Shown: piece after piece, positions 25,520-37,000 of the stretch
Layout: each line of letters begins with the position of its first letter
Position numbering within the stretch: position 1 is the stretch's first letter
DNA from: Capsicum annuum
Taxonomy: Eukaryota; Streptophyta; Magnoliopsida; Solanales; Solanaceae
NCBI RefSeq assembly: GCF_002878395.1
Contig: NC_061118.1
Coordinates: 129,311,170 to 129,375,169 of the forward strand
Direction of reading: 5' to 3'
Length of the DNA: 64,000 nucleotides
Translations under genes and position numbers: made by a program
The notes under the pieces: generated by a model
The model's input: the letters and a program-made list of their open reading frames with translations, nothing else
Told to the model about the DNA's origin: nothing
Database searches by the model: none

Positions 25520-27535
25520 GTAAGGTAACCAGTGTAGGGCCTTACGGGTTCTGTCTTTACTACAACTTTAACCCTACAAGTCATAAGATCACGATATGAG
25601 TCATATGGTGCTTCTCGGAAAAAAACCAGTATGGGTACCTATGGACACTATCTAGCCCAAAACGTAGGCCCACGAGTCATAGGGTGACTCTACTATTCGT
25701 AAGTTCACCTATAGCGACTGGGCGATTGTTTTCAGCTTTTATTTAAGGGGTAGTTTGGTCATTTCCCTACTTACCCCCTTAGACCCCACATCCATAAAAC
25801 ACAAGGATTGGTTATTTTTAACACTTTAACATAAAAAATACTCTTGTCACTCTCTCAAATCCCCCATTCAAGATAAGGCTAGGGTTTCAAGAGAAGTGGC
25901 CATCCAGGGGTCTAAGGGTGGTTTCTTCTTCAAGTTTCTTGGTGATTAAGGAAAGTATCTCTCTCCCTACACTTGTATTTTTTTAATGTCGTGAAATTAG
26001 TTTATTATTCACATGGTTTTGATGTTTGTTTTTGAATTATGGGTTGAGGGTTTTGGATACAAATTGTTCGAATGTTTTTCCCATGATTCTCCTGATTTAT
26101 TATGCATTGAATTGTTGGTTTCTACACTCATTGGGGTACATAGGAATGGTGAATGAATTTAGGGGTACAAGTATTCCCCAAAAATGAGAACAATGTAACT
26201 AGGGGTACATGGATTCACAAATAATTGGATTTATGTATTAAAATTGGTTGAAACCCCAAGCAACCTGCATAATTGGATTTGGAATATGATTCATCAATTG
26301 TCTTTACTTACTTCTTTAAATATAATTCATTGTTTAAATGAAAAAATGCTTATGGCTGACTTTAAAATCCTTGTGGGGTACAAGGATTCCCTCAAGTGAA
26401 TATTAATGGACTTTAAAACCTTGTGGGGTAAATGGAATCCCCCAATTTGTTTTTAAAAATGGAGTTTGGGGGTCAAGGACTCCCCAAAGTAATGCCTTAA
26501 TGACATTCACTTGTAAGCTATAGTTGATATGGTGATACCAATTAATAATGACTTAATTATTGACTCATTACTATAATGTTTAGGTTATGTGTTAGATATT
26601 TTAATTAGGTTTAATGAGGGTTGTGTTATTTGGTCATGAAGATGTGAGTCCACAAGGACTGATAGTGGAAGCTCACATTTGCGGACGTGGGGGTCGGTCT
26701 AGATGACTGTGTGCTTATGTCACACACACGCACACTATATATATATATATTAGTATCATGGTTAACGTAGGGTATGAGTATTCCTCGGCCTTCTATGATA
26801 TCCTCAGTTTGTGTGGCTAACATGCTCTAAGAAACGACTAAGGGGAGACACTTTACCCATATATCCCATAGGTAGTTTTATGATAGTCAAGCTACAGAAT
26901 CCAGGCTAAGGTTTTCAAATTGCATGTTAAGCATTTTTCCTACCTCGACATATTACATATATAAATATATATATATACATGCATATGCTTGTGTGCATTC
27001 TGATTCTTTGACTGATTTTGGATTAATTATCATGGTAATACTTTATCCCTTATCCCTAGTTACATGTTATCGCTCAACCTGCTAGCCATCTCCAGCATTG
27101 TATCCCCACGCAATGCAAGAACCAAATAAACTCCTACTTTTCTTACGCAGTAACTAGGTGATCGTGGGATAGCTCATGAGTCAGATTGATGTGGTTAGCT
27201 TCCATACTTCGAAAGACTTATTTAATTCTTGGGTTTTATTTATGTTATTGACTCTTTCCTAATGACTTATTTTTTTAGCTATTGTTGGGGGCATGTTCCT
27301 ACTTTTATTGGTATTCGGATAGTTAGAGGCTTTGTAGATATTACTATGCATTGGGTATTGATGTTGACACTCTTAGACGTTTTTGAAATTATTACTTTCT
27401 ATCTTATTATATCTTCAGAATTCAACAATTTTCCAGAGTGTTATGTTTAGTATGGGCTAGGCCAAAGGGATGGTCTCCGGTTCTCGGTGGACTTGAGATA
27501 CCCGTCAAAGCCAGGCCCTAGTTCGGGTCGTGACA
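25520..27535 (+). repeat. E1 3' LTR, 5'-truncated
   Basis: It matches the E1 5' LTR from position 2611 to its end (GTAAGG, CAGTGTAGG, TATGGTGCTTCTC, CTCTCTCAAATC, TA repeat, GTTCGGGTCGTGACA). The first ~305 bp are missing. It ends exactly where R LTR sequence resumes. Confidence 0.8.
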
Positions 27536-28072
27536 TCTTTCCACTTCACTTTTAGGTTTTTTAGATTCCCATAAATAATATTAACCTCATACATGGTATC
27601 CTATAAATTAAAAATAAGCATTATTTCATACATCACACTAGAGTTCAAACAAGTAGACAAGAATCAAGTGTAGCTCAAGCTAGCGCAACTAGTTTAGTCG
27701 TCTAAACTCTATTTGATCTTTTTGACAATTAGCTTGTTTTAAATGAACATTAAAAACTATAAACATGTTATAACACACATATTTACACAATTATACCGTT
27801 AATAACACATTACAAACACTAGAATCCACTGAGATAAACTAGAATAAGACACAGCTTAAGCCAGTAACACTAGTTTTCTCGTTTAAACTCTAAGTGACAA
27901 AATTGATTCTAAACACGTTTGAAACACACCTTAAACATTATAATAAAGTACTATGACATAAATTTTCAATTATATGAAGATCGCTTCTTTAATCAGATAA
28001 GAAGTCCTCAAAATAAGGACAAACAAGTGTTGATTATGGCACTTAGGTGCATAAATCCACTGAAGATTGTCA
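27536..28072 (-). repeat. R 3' LTR, proximal piece
   Basis: This is homologous to 32110-32646 (GAGTTCAAACAAGTAGAC, AGCTCAAGC, CTAGTTTTCTCGT, CACTTAGGTGCATAAAT). Its right end, GCATAAATCCACTGAAGA, borders a purine-rich tract on the minus strand (TGTGGGGGTG), so this is the internal edge of the R 3' LTR. Confidence 0.8.
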
Positions 28073-30009
28073 CCCCCACATTTAAAGCTATGTTTGTACT
28101 TGAAAATATCTTCAAATGAAGAACCATATAAGGAAGACGCAAACACTACTCCTACATGTAAGACACTCAAGCTAGCACTACAATGACTACACAGATAGCA
28201 AGTTCTCCACTACGCATGCAACTTGTAATTGAACTCATGAATACCACTTCAAAACATCCTAGCCTCAAGAATTGACTCAACTAAGTTGGAAAAATCATAA
28301 ATATTACTAACTTAAAGATATCATACAATTCACTTAACTATTATCAAACATGTGCCCTTGCCATAATAGAGTTAGAGATAGCCACTCATAGAGATGCAAT
28401 ATATTATAAGAATGAGAATAAGAATAAAATTTTTATCTCTCCCAAAGAATTAACAAGTTACATAACATGAACCATAGGCTTTCATTTAGTGTAGTACTCT
28501 ACTAATATCATAATGTTATGGTTCAAGATCATGTAGGACTTCAAGGGTTGTAATTTCAGCTAAGGGACGGGTAGAAACTATTCTGGCCATTAATAGTGAC
28601 TATCTTGCCTAAGAGCTTTAATACACACACATAAGATTGAACTGTTTTCTAAAAAACTAAACTTTCACCATCTCTGCCTTCACACTTTATATTTTTTTGC
28701 CCCATTTCTTTAAGCTACTTCACATATAGTAAGGAGGGGTTATTCTCTATCGACTCTTAATATAATTTTTGATCAATTTTTCTCTTTTATTACATCACTC
28801 CCAACCACAAAACATTAACTTTTAAAACACCAATAGCTGCTACTTTGGGGTTTCACTTTCACCTTTTCATTATTAAATCTGACACTCCTTAACCTTATTA
28901 ATTTTTTCAACCAATATGAATTAGAACTTTGAATCAAATGACGGTCAATCAAAGAAGGAGAATACTCTACACATAAGGTTACCAAAGAATATAGTCTAAA
29001 GTCTTAATGGGAATAACTAAGATCATGTTAAAGGGTAGATAAAAATGGGTATGAAACATGGCTATCAAAACAGTGCCTATATTCTCTCATAAACCTATAT
29101 TCATTATTTCTCTTGGCACATACACTAGGAAAGTTCTAGATATCAAAATGCAACATGGAGTATACAATAGACCTCACTCACATATGGAACATTCTCTAAT
29201 AAAACAGAATCATTATAGACTCTAAACCAGGAAATAGAATGAATTTAGAATTTAGCCAACACCATACAAGAGTCATATAAATGAACCTAGGAGTCTCAAA
29301 AGTAGTCATTAAACACAATCAATATGCTTTCATATTCGTAAACACTTGCATACTTTATTCATACATAGCAACTAACAAAAACATCTCACTTATTCCTAAT
29401 AGAAATTTTTTAAAATACACTCCTAAAAATAAAAAAAAGGATACTGGGTTCAAAGGGTGCCCCCTCAAAAAAGAACCAAAAAGAAAAACCAAGAGGTGGG
29501 TGAAGTGTCCACCTACTAGACTAACACCAACCACAAAAACTAAAATTAAAAAAATTAAAAATATTTTTTGTAATTTTTTTTCAAATTGAGTAAAAGAAAT
29601 AATAAAACAAATAAAAACAAACTATATAAAAACACTTCACCCTAAACCATATGAAGATTTCCCACCAAAACTTAAAAACACACTTTTCCCCAAACTATAA
29701 TTCAATATCAAGGAAAGAAGTACTACTTGAGGCCTTTAGTCCCAAATAGCAGCATCTTAATCATTAAAGAGGTCAAGTGGGCCCCACACCCAATATTTCC
29801 CATGCTTCTTAGCTCAGATTTTCAGCACTCAGACTTCACATCTACCTGTGACTCAACAGAAACTAAACTTTGTGAAATAAAAGTTTGATAATTAGGTGGC
29901 TATGAAAGTTTGATAAGTAGGCGGCTAATGTTACGACACTCAACTTACATAACTCTGTTATTATCAAACTATGAAAGTTTGATAATTAGACGACTAATGT
30001 TCTGACACT
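28073..30009 (-). other. R internal 3' non-coding region
   Basis: The minus strand matches the E3 3' non-coding region: GATATTAGTAGAGTACTACA at about 28490, and the GAGTCACAGGTAGATGTGAA phrase at about 29850. No protein domain is seen. The 102-codon frame at 29281-29589 is a Lys-rich low-complexity chance frame. At 29879-30010 a short duplicated block carries a perfect 11 bp inverted repeat. Confidence 0.6.
29960..29986. repeat. perfect 11 bp inverted repeat in a local duplication
   Basis: ATTATCAAACT (29960-29970) and AGTTTGATAAT (29976-29986) are exact reverse complements with a 5-base loop ATGAA. AAGTTTGATAA also occurs at 29880 and 29908, and the block TATGAAAGTTTGATAA..CGRCTAATGTT occurs twice (about 29901 and 29969). 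It lies at the border of the gag remnant and the non-coding part of R. Confidence 0.8.
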
Positions 30010-30890
30010 ATCAACGTCAATCATACCAAGAAGCTTTTCCACTACACTTCTACTAATATCACCATGCCAATTAGGGTTACCTTGTACAATTCAATTTAGC
30101 AACATATACAACTCACTATAAGTTTTCTCTAATGTTTAACCACTAGAAGTTGAATCTAACAATATTTTTATTTTATAGTCAAGAGGCTCCACAAAAGTGT
30201 GAGTCAATTCCTCATTGGTCTGTTGATGGTGCGTGCAATCCTTGAGAAGAGATTTGAACCACTCCCATGCATGATATAATTTTCATTCAACTTTTACTTA
30301 AAGAACAAAATTTCACTGCATAACCTTACAGTCTTTCTGAATGGGAAGGATCAAACTAGAAATTTCTTTGCCATATCATTCTACTAATTGATGGAATTTA
30401 AAGGTTCCAATATCAACTATTTTTTTACTTCCCCCAAAAGTGAGAAGGGGAAGACTGTAAGCCTCATATAGTCTTTAGAGACACCAATAAGAATAAAGGT
30501 TTCACTAATATCTAAGAAATTCTACAAATGGACCTGTGGATCCTCATCTGACGTACCAGTGAACTACGCACTACTATGAAATAATTAAAATATGTTCTAT
30601 TTGAGCCCAAACCTACCTCTTGGTTCAGGTATATGGATGTCAAAGGTAATATTAGTTACAAGTGGGATTGCCACTTTGCGTACTATGTTTCCTGATGGAA
30701 GATTTTAAGCCATTAGTGCTAGAAAAGATTCCTCTTTTTTAGTTTGAGGTATCCTATAGAGAAATACAACTTCTTTCCTTAGCTAATGTAAGCTTCGCTT
30801 AGGTTCAGGATATGGGTTAATTAAATCCCTTTCCCTTTCCAACTTACTTAATTTTCGAACCTGTTCCTATAAACTTAGAAGCTAATATCA
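30010..30890 (-). pseudogene. gag: R gag core remnant
   Basis: This is the capsid core of a plant retrotransposon gag, on the minus strand. Recognisable in order from the right: RNFLDISETFILIGVS (about 30480-30520) with KDYMRLTVFPFSLL beyond it, the conserved alpha-helical gag core; then ERFKSLLRDC-like sequence (about 30230-30270); then ELTHTFVEPLDYKIKILLD followed by STSSG (about 30140-30215), which corresponds to the NGL..KxxLDxxAGG motif; and LYMLLN with QGNPNWHGDI (about 30050-30115). The zinc-knuckle part present in E3 is missing here. Stops and frameshifts are frequent. Confidence 0.75.
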
Positions 30891-30950
30891 TGTTGTTGGC
30901 ATTGACGAAATATAACATCAAAACTAAAATTAAGACAATTACCAATTTCC

Positions 30951-30972
30951 AAGTCCCCAGTAATTGTGCAAA
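30951..30972 (-). other. R primer binding site (decayed)
   Basis: The minus strand reads TTGCACAATTACTGGGGACTT beside the LTR end ..CACAACA AG, matching the spacing and form of TTGGCGCCGTTGCCGGGGACTT. It fixes the right-hand LTR as the 5' LTR and R as minus-strand. Confidence 0.6.
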
Positions 30973-30977
30973 AAACT

Positions 30978-32646
30978 TGTTGTGCCCCAGTGCACATGCA
31001 AGTGTATCTTGTCTCCAAAGTAGTAAAATAGACTTTAAAATAAAACTATCGATCTTACAAGGACTTCTTTTAATAACAATCCAATTGTATCTTCAATTCT
31101 AAGATTAAGCAAGGAAAAATTTAACAAATTACATTTAAAATTTGGGAAATAAAAGTAACCGTAAATAATGCGATAATGTTAAGTGTTGGAGATAATAATG
31201 GGGGAGAAACCCAAGGTTAAGGCACTACAAACAATTCTATTTAGCCATAAAACCTCATTGGTTTAGTTAATTATCTTTGTTTTTGTTTTACGAGGTTGAT
31301 AACATGACTATGGTCTTTCAATCCTCTAATCATCTATCTAACTTTACCCCACAACTACATCATTAGGCGGGGATGAAAGTACTAAGTTAAATACATTTAT
31401 ATTTAATCCTATATATAAACCAAATAGGGAGAATTAGATATATTCCTTTCCTAAATCCAAATCTTAACTTCAATCCCTTGAATGATTAAGATCCTACTCC
31501 ATACATCTCATGTTCTCATCTATCATTCCTCCTTTCGGGCTCCCAATAGAAATATATGATTATTTTAAGGGTTTAAAATCTGTAAAATAGTAAATACAAG
31601 GATATATTAACCAAAAATATTGATAAATAACTTAAAACAACTCAAATATAAGCTTAAGTAATAAATATTCTTGACCTCAACATTAGATGAGGGTGTTTAG
31701 ACGCTCATGGCCTTACAATAAATTGCAGTTAAGAAATTCATGTATAAAAATCAAAAATTAACCAAAGGAAACATTTATAACTCTAATTTAAGCCTCCTAA
31801 AGTCTACTTTAATTCTCAAAAGTCTTCCATGGTGTTTACAACAAGTCCCAAGTGTCGTATTTATAATATGACAAAAGTTGTTCGTTTTGGTGCCTTGGGC
31901 GTGCCATACTGGTATTGCTTTGCGTTTAGGGTGCGAAAAACCATTAACAAGGATGAAACCTTTTTTGTAAAAATTTATTTTCTGTATAAGGTCATTTATT
32001 CCCTTATATTTGATGTCCAATGGCATGACATACCTATATTCTCAGAAATTCCAGATTTCATCATCGATTACTCCTTTTTTTTTCCTTTGTCTTCCTCACT
32101 TCTTGGGTATATTTGGAATTCACTTTAATATTTTTAGCTTACCAAAAATGATCTTAACATCATACTATGTCTCCTGTAACATCAAATGACATGCGTTAGT
32201 TCCTCCAACACAATAGAGTTCAAACAAGTAGACTTGAACCAAGCATAGCTCAAGCCAGCAAAACTAGTTTCGTCATCTAAACTTTGCTTTATATTTTTGA
32301 CTCTTATCCTTTTTAAATTAATATTTAAACACTGTAAACATGTTATTAAACACATATTTACATAATTTTAGCCTTAATAACTCATTATACACACTACAAT
32401 CCATCGAGATAAACTAGAACAACACATAGCTCAAGCTAGTAACACTAGTTTTCTCGTCCTAATTCTAAGCGGCCACATTGATTATAAACTCATTTGAAAC
32501 ACACCTTAAATATTATTATCTAATAATTTAACTTATATGTTCCCAAATATATGAATATCATTTCATTAATTAGCCCATAAGTCATCAAACCTAGGCTAAA
32601 CAAGTGTAGATTATGTCACTTAGGTGCATAAATTCACATAAGATCT
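30978..32646 (-). repeat. R 5' LTR (complete, also the empty-site reference)
   Basis: This is 1669 bp. The plus strand begins TGTTGTGCCCC and ends at AAGATCT, the reverse complement of the family start TGATCT with one change. It matches R 3' LTR pieces and E3 LTR1-3. It is uninterrupted across the point where the other R LTR contains E1 (about 32110). Confidence 0.85.
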
Positions 32647-32651
32647 TTAAG
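32647..32651. repeat. right target-site duplication of element R
   Basis: ttaag, paired with gtaag at 1170-1174. Confidence 0.5.
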
Positions 32652-33065
32652 GCTAGTGATAGATAACCCACATCAAGAAATGTTTTTGTTCAAGAGAAAC
32701 CCTTGTGAAATTTTACTATGAATTGAAAAATCATTTTCAATACCTAAAATCTTAGGTGTATTTTCACTCACCTATATAACTAGCAATTGAATCTTAGGTG
32801 TATTTTCACTCACCTAAAATAACTAGCAATTGAATCTTAGGTGTATTTTCACTCACCTATATATGCACTAATCCTTCAAAAGGTAGAAACCCAGATTATC
32901 TAACTCACTTGATTAAAATCTTGTTTCTTTTACTTTGAAAAAACCAATCTTTAACACTTTTAATTAGTTACTATAAATCATTCAGATACAAAATTTTAAA
33001 AATAGTTATCACACAAAATTCTAAAAATAGTTATCATTCTAGTATTTAATAGTATAATTTGAGAA
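32652..33065. other. AT-rich flank between R and E7
   Basis: This is the continuation of the sequence left of 1170. It contains the 42-43 bp tandem repeat at 32748-32874 and the short direct repeat AAAATAGTTATCA (33000 and 33026 regions). No gene is seen. Confidence 0.4.
32748..32874 (+). repeat. three 42-43 bp tandem repeats, each with a hairpin
   Basis: Copies start at 32748, 32790 and 32833. Each contains AATCTTAGGTGTATTTTCAC followed by TCACCTA, so TTAGGTG can pair with CACCTAA around a 10-base loop. The spacer ACTAGCAATTG separates copies. Copies 1 and 2 are almost identical; copy 3 diverges after the hairpin. Confidence 0.9.
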
Positions 33066-33745
33066 TTATAAGTCGCCAACCTCTAATAAAGTTTTCTTAT
33101 AATAAAAACTATCACGCTAGCATTCAAATGGCCTAATTTGAGGCATTATATGGGCACAAGTATAGGTCACCTATAGGGTGATTTGATATTGGTGAGGCTA
33201 CTCTAATTTGAATAAATTCTAATCTTGAATCTATGGATAAGGTTTTGTTGATTATGGAGTGATTAAATTCAATTTAGAGTATTTAGAAGTTATTTGCAAA
33301 TTTTAGAGAGACGGACCTGAAGTCTGCTATAGGGTATTGGGTGTTCTTTAGAATATCACGCATGAAAGAGGTAGTAACATTAGACAATAAAGGTAAATTC
33401 AATCTTCGATACATACTTTCATAAAAAATCTTAAGGTGCATTGGAGTTGTTTCCTATCAACTAGAACTTCTAGAATAGTTACTCACAATCCATACGATTT
33501 TCCTTGTGTCTATGTTGAAAAAGTGTATTGAAGACCCATCATTAGTTCTACCTATAAATAGTATTGTAGTGAAAGATTGTTTATCTTATTAAAAATTTTC
33601 AGTTAAAATCATTGATCATCAGGTTAGAGGGTTAAGATATAAGAAAGCAGCTTTAATGAAATTGTTATATAGAAACATATCAGTCAAGAGAGAAACATGG
33701 GAGGTAGAGGTACACATGATAAATCTATATCCCCATTTTCTTACT
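33066..33745 (+). pseudogene. pol: E7 integrase C-terminal remnant
   Basis: This is the last part of a Ty3/gypsy pol. It begins inside the integrase core with LIKFSYNKNYHASIQMA and FEALYGHKYRSPIG, followed by a stop where the family has Trp. FDIGEATLI, the helical linker ESMDKVLLIME and KLFANFRETDLK come next. The C-terminal beta domain reads WVFFRISRMKEV and LRYILS. VSMLKKCIEDPSLVLPI, DHQVRGLRYKKAAL and RETWEVEVHMINLYPHF, the chromodomain-like tail of Tekay integrases, close it. At least six stops are present. Everything upstream (gag, PR, RT) is absent, so the element is 5'-truncated. Confidence 0.9.
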
Positions 33746-34002
33746 CATAATACATAGTTACCATGAGGTAGATATCTTTTTATTTGTGTGATGTCCTCAA
33801 AACATAAATCATTACTTGCTTCGTGCCACTCAATAGACTTCATGTATGGTAAATATGTTCTAGTTGAATGAATGTCCTTAAGGAAAGTAGATTCTCAGTT
33901 ATGTTGCATGATAAACTTCATAACATAGAGTAACAACTCTATAAGTTGCCTCATTCCTATCCCAACCTTCATTCAAGGATGAATAATCCCAAAAAAGAGA
34001 TA
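33746..34002 (+). other. E7 3' untranslated region and polypurine-like tract
   Basis: This is short non-coding sequence after pol. CATTCAAGGATGAATAATCCC followed by the purine run AAAAAAGAGA matches the usual end (ATTCGAGGACGAATG..purine tract) of Del/Tekay internal regions before the 3' LTR. Confidence 0.6.
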
Positions 34003-37000
34003 TTTTTATACCCCATAAGTGCAATTATTTTAATTTGATATTTTCCCACACATTTTTCTATGATATTAAAGTTGATAAATGATTACAAATAATAACAGGA
34101 CCATTAAGAAGTGTTTTGGAATTCTTAAAATAAATTTTAGGATTAAACACAACCCTAAAATATTTGGGTTAGCATTAGGGTCGTGTGATAGAGTTAATGA
34201 ATGACCCAAGTTAGAATTCTAGTGGCCTAGTGTGAAAAGGGCGTGCCATACTACTTGGCTGCTGTAATTTAGGTATGCATACTAATAGCTTGGCGAAATT
34301 TCATTGTGCTAGTGGGTGATGTGAAATTTCAATTTTATTTTTATTTTTTAGGCTAAATTGGTCATTTTGATCCCAAATGACCATATAAACTATACTAAAA
34401 TATTTCCCTCAACAATCGACCCTATTTCATTTCTTATTTCTCTCTCAAACTCTCAAGAACACCAAAAAAAGGATCCTCTTTAAATTTTACTCCAAAGGCT
34501 CCAAACTCACACTTTTCTTTGAGATATAACCAAGGCCACATATTTGGGATTTCAACAAGTATTTTCTTTCATCCTTGTGCCTAAAATTTATCATTTTCTT
34601 TACAAATTTCACAATGATCGAATTAGTGTTCAAATTTAATTTTTATTATGAGGATTTTTATAATTCTTTATGATATTATGTATGCATATTCATGTTAAAT
34701 TGCATGTAATTTATTTTTTAATTTTATTTCTATAAATATTATTTTTACCTATTATTTACAATAGTTATATGTGGTTTGACATATTACAATTCAACAAGGA
34801 ATAAGTGATTTTACACGTATGGACATAATTGATCCATATAGGCTCAGTTTCTGCAGGAATGTTAGAGTATACATTATAATTTCCTTAAGATTGTAACATA
34901 AGCATGGCTAGTTTTCAGTATGTTAGGACTATGGTTATCATCTTTATATAAAACTAGTCAATAACTTACTTTCTTGATGAATTACCTATAGTATGAGCAT
35001 GCTTTTTTGAGTAGTATATATCACCGAGTATGTGAGCGTTTAGTGTATCCTAGTCTATAAAACTACGTACCACCATAGGTATTTTAGTTAGCCCATATAG
35101 ACTTTGAAAGGTGATCACGTATATATGCCCTTATACTATTGTAAGGTATATTTAGTCTTTTAATGGGGGAGTCTACATCGGACTCCATGTTTCTCATATG
35201 GATTATGTCAATTAAGATAATCTCCCATAGTACCTTGATTTTAGAAATCTAAGTGTAATAACCCATTGGTTTTGTTAGATTATGCTTGAACTACTTATTC
35301 TAATGACAATTCAGTTTCCAATTTTACTAATAAAAATTGTGAGTCGTTATACACATAACATGCATGCTCTCACTTCATGATTTATGCCATTATTCTTTAC
35401 ATATTTCATGCAACCCTATATATTTAGTACATTCTAAAAGTACACATACTCTTTGTGCTCTGCATCCTTTTATGATGTAGGTTCTAGTCTTCATCATTAG
35501 AATCACGATTAGCCACGATCAACTTTGCTTACTTCTATAAGTTGATAAGTTATCATGTTTTAAGGTACTATATTATTACTATCTATGAGATCTATTTATG
35601 TTTATTCTAGATTTCATGGTTTTCAATTAAACTAGGGCATGATCTAGTGGCTCTTCAGTATAATTAGAAGTTTATCCAAACATAGTAGTTGACTTGTGTT
35701 ACCACTATGTTTTAGAGGATTCTCTATTTTTAATAATATTTTTAGGGTTTTTGATCTATTTTATTTTAATATTATACAATTACAACTTCCACTTATGGGT
35801 TGAAATGTTTAAGATATCCATTCTGCAATATGTCAACTACTATGGGTTAGATTAGGTAACTTTCAGCCTTGAAAATTATAAGATATACAGGGATTAGCCT
35901 TAGGTTGTTAGAAATATCTTGATGATTATATATTATTGGTCTCAAGGCCATAGTTATGATACTAGGTGGACTCCATGTTAGTCCTCTATGCTTTGATTGA
36001 GATATATCTTGGTTTATAGAATCTTAGACATTCATGCATAAATTTAGAGACATTTACAATGATTAGTGACATGATTCCAACTAAAGGTTAGTTTTACGAC
36101 TAACTTTAAAAAAGAGATTTATCTCCACTTTTTACCTTAAAAATTAAGTCTTTAAATGAAAGTCGTGCCACCTTTATTAATAACCTATAATCTTTTAAGT
36201 TAAAATTTTTAATTTGGAAATATAAAATAAGGTTCTTTCTAGTCCATTTTTATACATTCTCTTTTAGCACTACTTACTCACTATGGTCAAGGAAGATTCC
36301 AACCCTCTACATTACTATACTATTTTAATTTGGGATTTCATCTCAGGAAATGGATTTATAAGTACTCCATCACTAAGTTTCATTTCAATTTTGGCATTCC
36401 TTATGATACTATTTATATATATGATATTATAAAGAGTAGATTTGTGATAGCGAATACTGAAAGTCTTGATTTGGGACCAGGTAGTATATACAAATATCTC
36501 GAGTTCATTATGGGCCCCTTCATTTGGTTAGCTCTAATACCAAAGAAGAATTGTTATCGTGGGTCCTACCTTTAAAAGCTGCTAATCTAGAAGAGTTGTA
36601 TACACTTGGAATGCTATGGCAGTGGATTAGTTGATGGTACTATATTTTCCTTGCCTTCATTCATCGTTATGCATTGCCTACCTTTAATATAATTATTTAG
36701 CGTCTGTATCTATTGATCTTATTAAAGTACGTATATGTTCATATTATGGTTGTTCTTTGTTGAGTATTTGTATGTACCATTTGAGCTTATGGAGGTTTGG
36801 TAGGTTGTAGTTTGTTTGGGCTAGCCGATTAGATTATTATTGTCTGGATATTATTGTTTGGTTATTTCATATGGTTTGAGGCAGGCTAGTTATGAACTAG
36901 TACATGAGGTTTTAAGTATTCTTTTGATCCATTCTCTTATTATTATTGTAAGAGTTATTGTTGTTAGGTGACCTTTTGTTTGCCCTCACTTGGTTAGAGG

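Larger units (their letters stand above)
2306..27535 (+). mobile_element. E1: Tekay-like Ty3/gypsy element inserted in the R LTR
   Basis: E1 starts with LTR end TGAAACACC and finishes with GGGTCGTGACA at 27525-27535. Between them lie a 5' LTR, a damaged Met-type PBS, a gag pseudogene, the inserted E2, and a 3' LTR lacking about its first 305 bp. No E1 pol is left. The uninterrupted R LTR at 32101-32125 serves as an empty site: flank ...gtatt before E1 and tcttt after it both align to the tatattt stretch there, consistent with a decayed target duplication. The whole insertion therefore starts and ends with E1 LTR termini, so the 25520-27535 LTR is most simply the E1 3' LTR. Confidence 0.7.
1175..32646 (-). 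mobile_element. R: gag-only LTR retrotransposon, host of the whole nest
   Basis: R reads right to left. Its 5' LTR is 30978-32646, a degenerate PBS is at 30951-30972, the internal region is 28073-30977, and the 3' LTR is in two pieces (27536-28072 and 1175-2305) split by E1. The 3' LTR pieces total 1668 bp against 1669 bp for the 5' LTR. The LTR family is that of E3, about 1.65 kb, starting near TGATCTGA and ending CA. The 2.9 kb internal region has a gag core but no recognisable protease, RT or integrase, so R must have been mobilised in trans. By architecture it fits the non-autonomous gag-bearing class (TR-GAG-like), probably derived from an Athila-like parent. Confidence 0.75.

Noticed and set aside
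29281..29589. 102-codon frame, Lys/Asn-rich
   Set aside because: Low complexity, antisense to the element R and in its 3' non-coding region; not present in the E3 copies.
31829..32128. 99-codon frame in R 5' LTR
   Set aside because: Lies wholly in LTR sequence; the homologous region at 2010-2305 does not keep the frame.
32748..32874. CRISPR-like or satellite array
   Set aside because: Only three copies, spacers repeated as well, plant context.
36330..36575. 81-codon open frame in E7 LTR-like region as a host gene
   Set aside because: No recognisable domain, Tyr/Ile-rich composition as expected from AT-rich non-coding DNA, and no partner exons.
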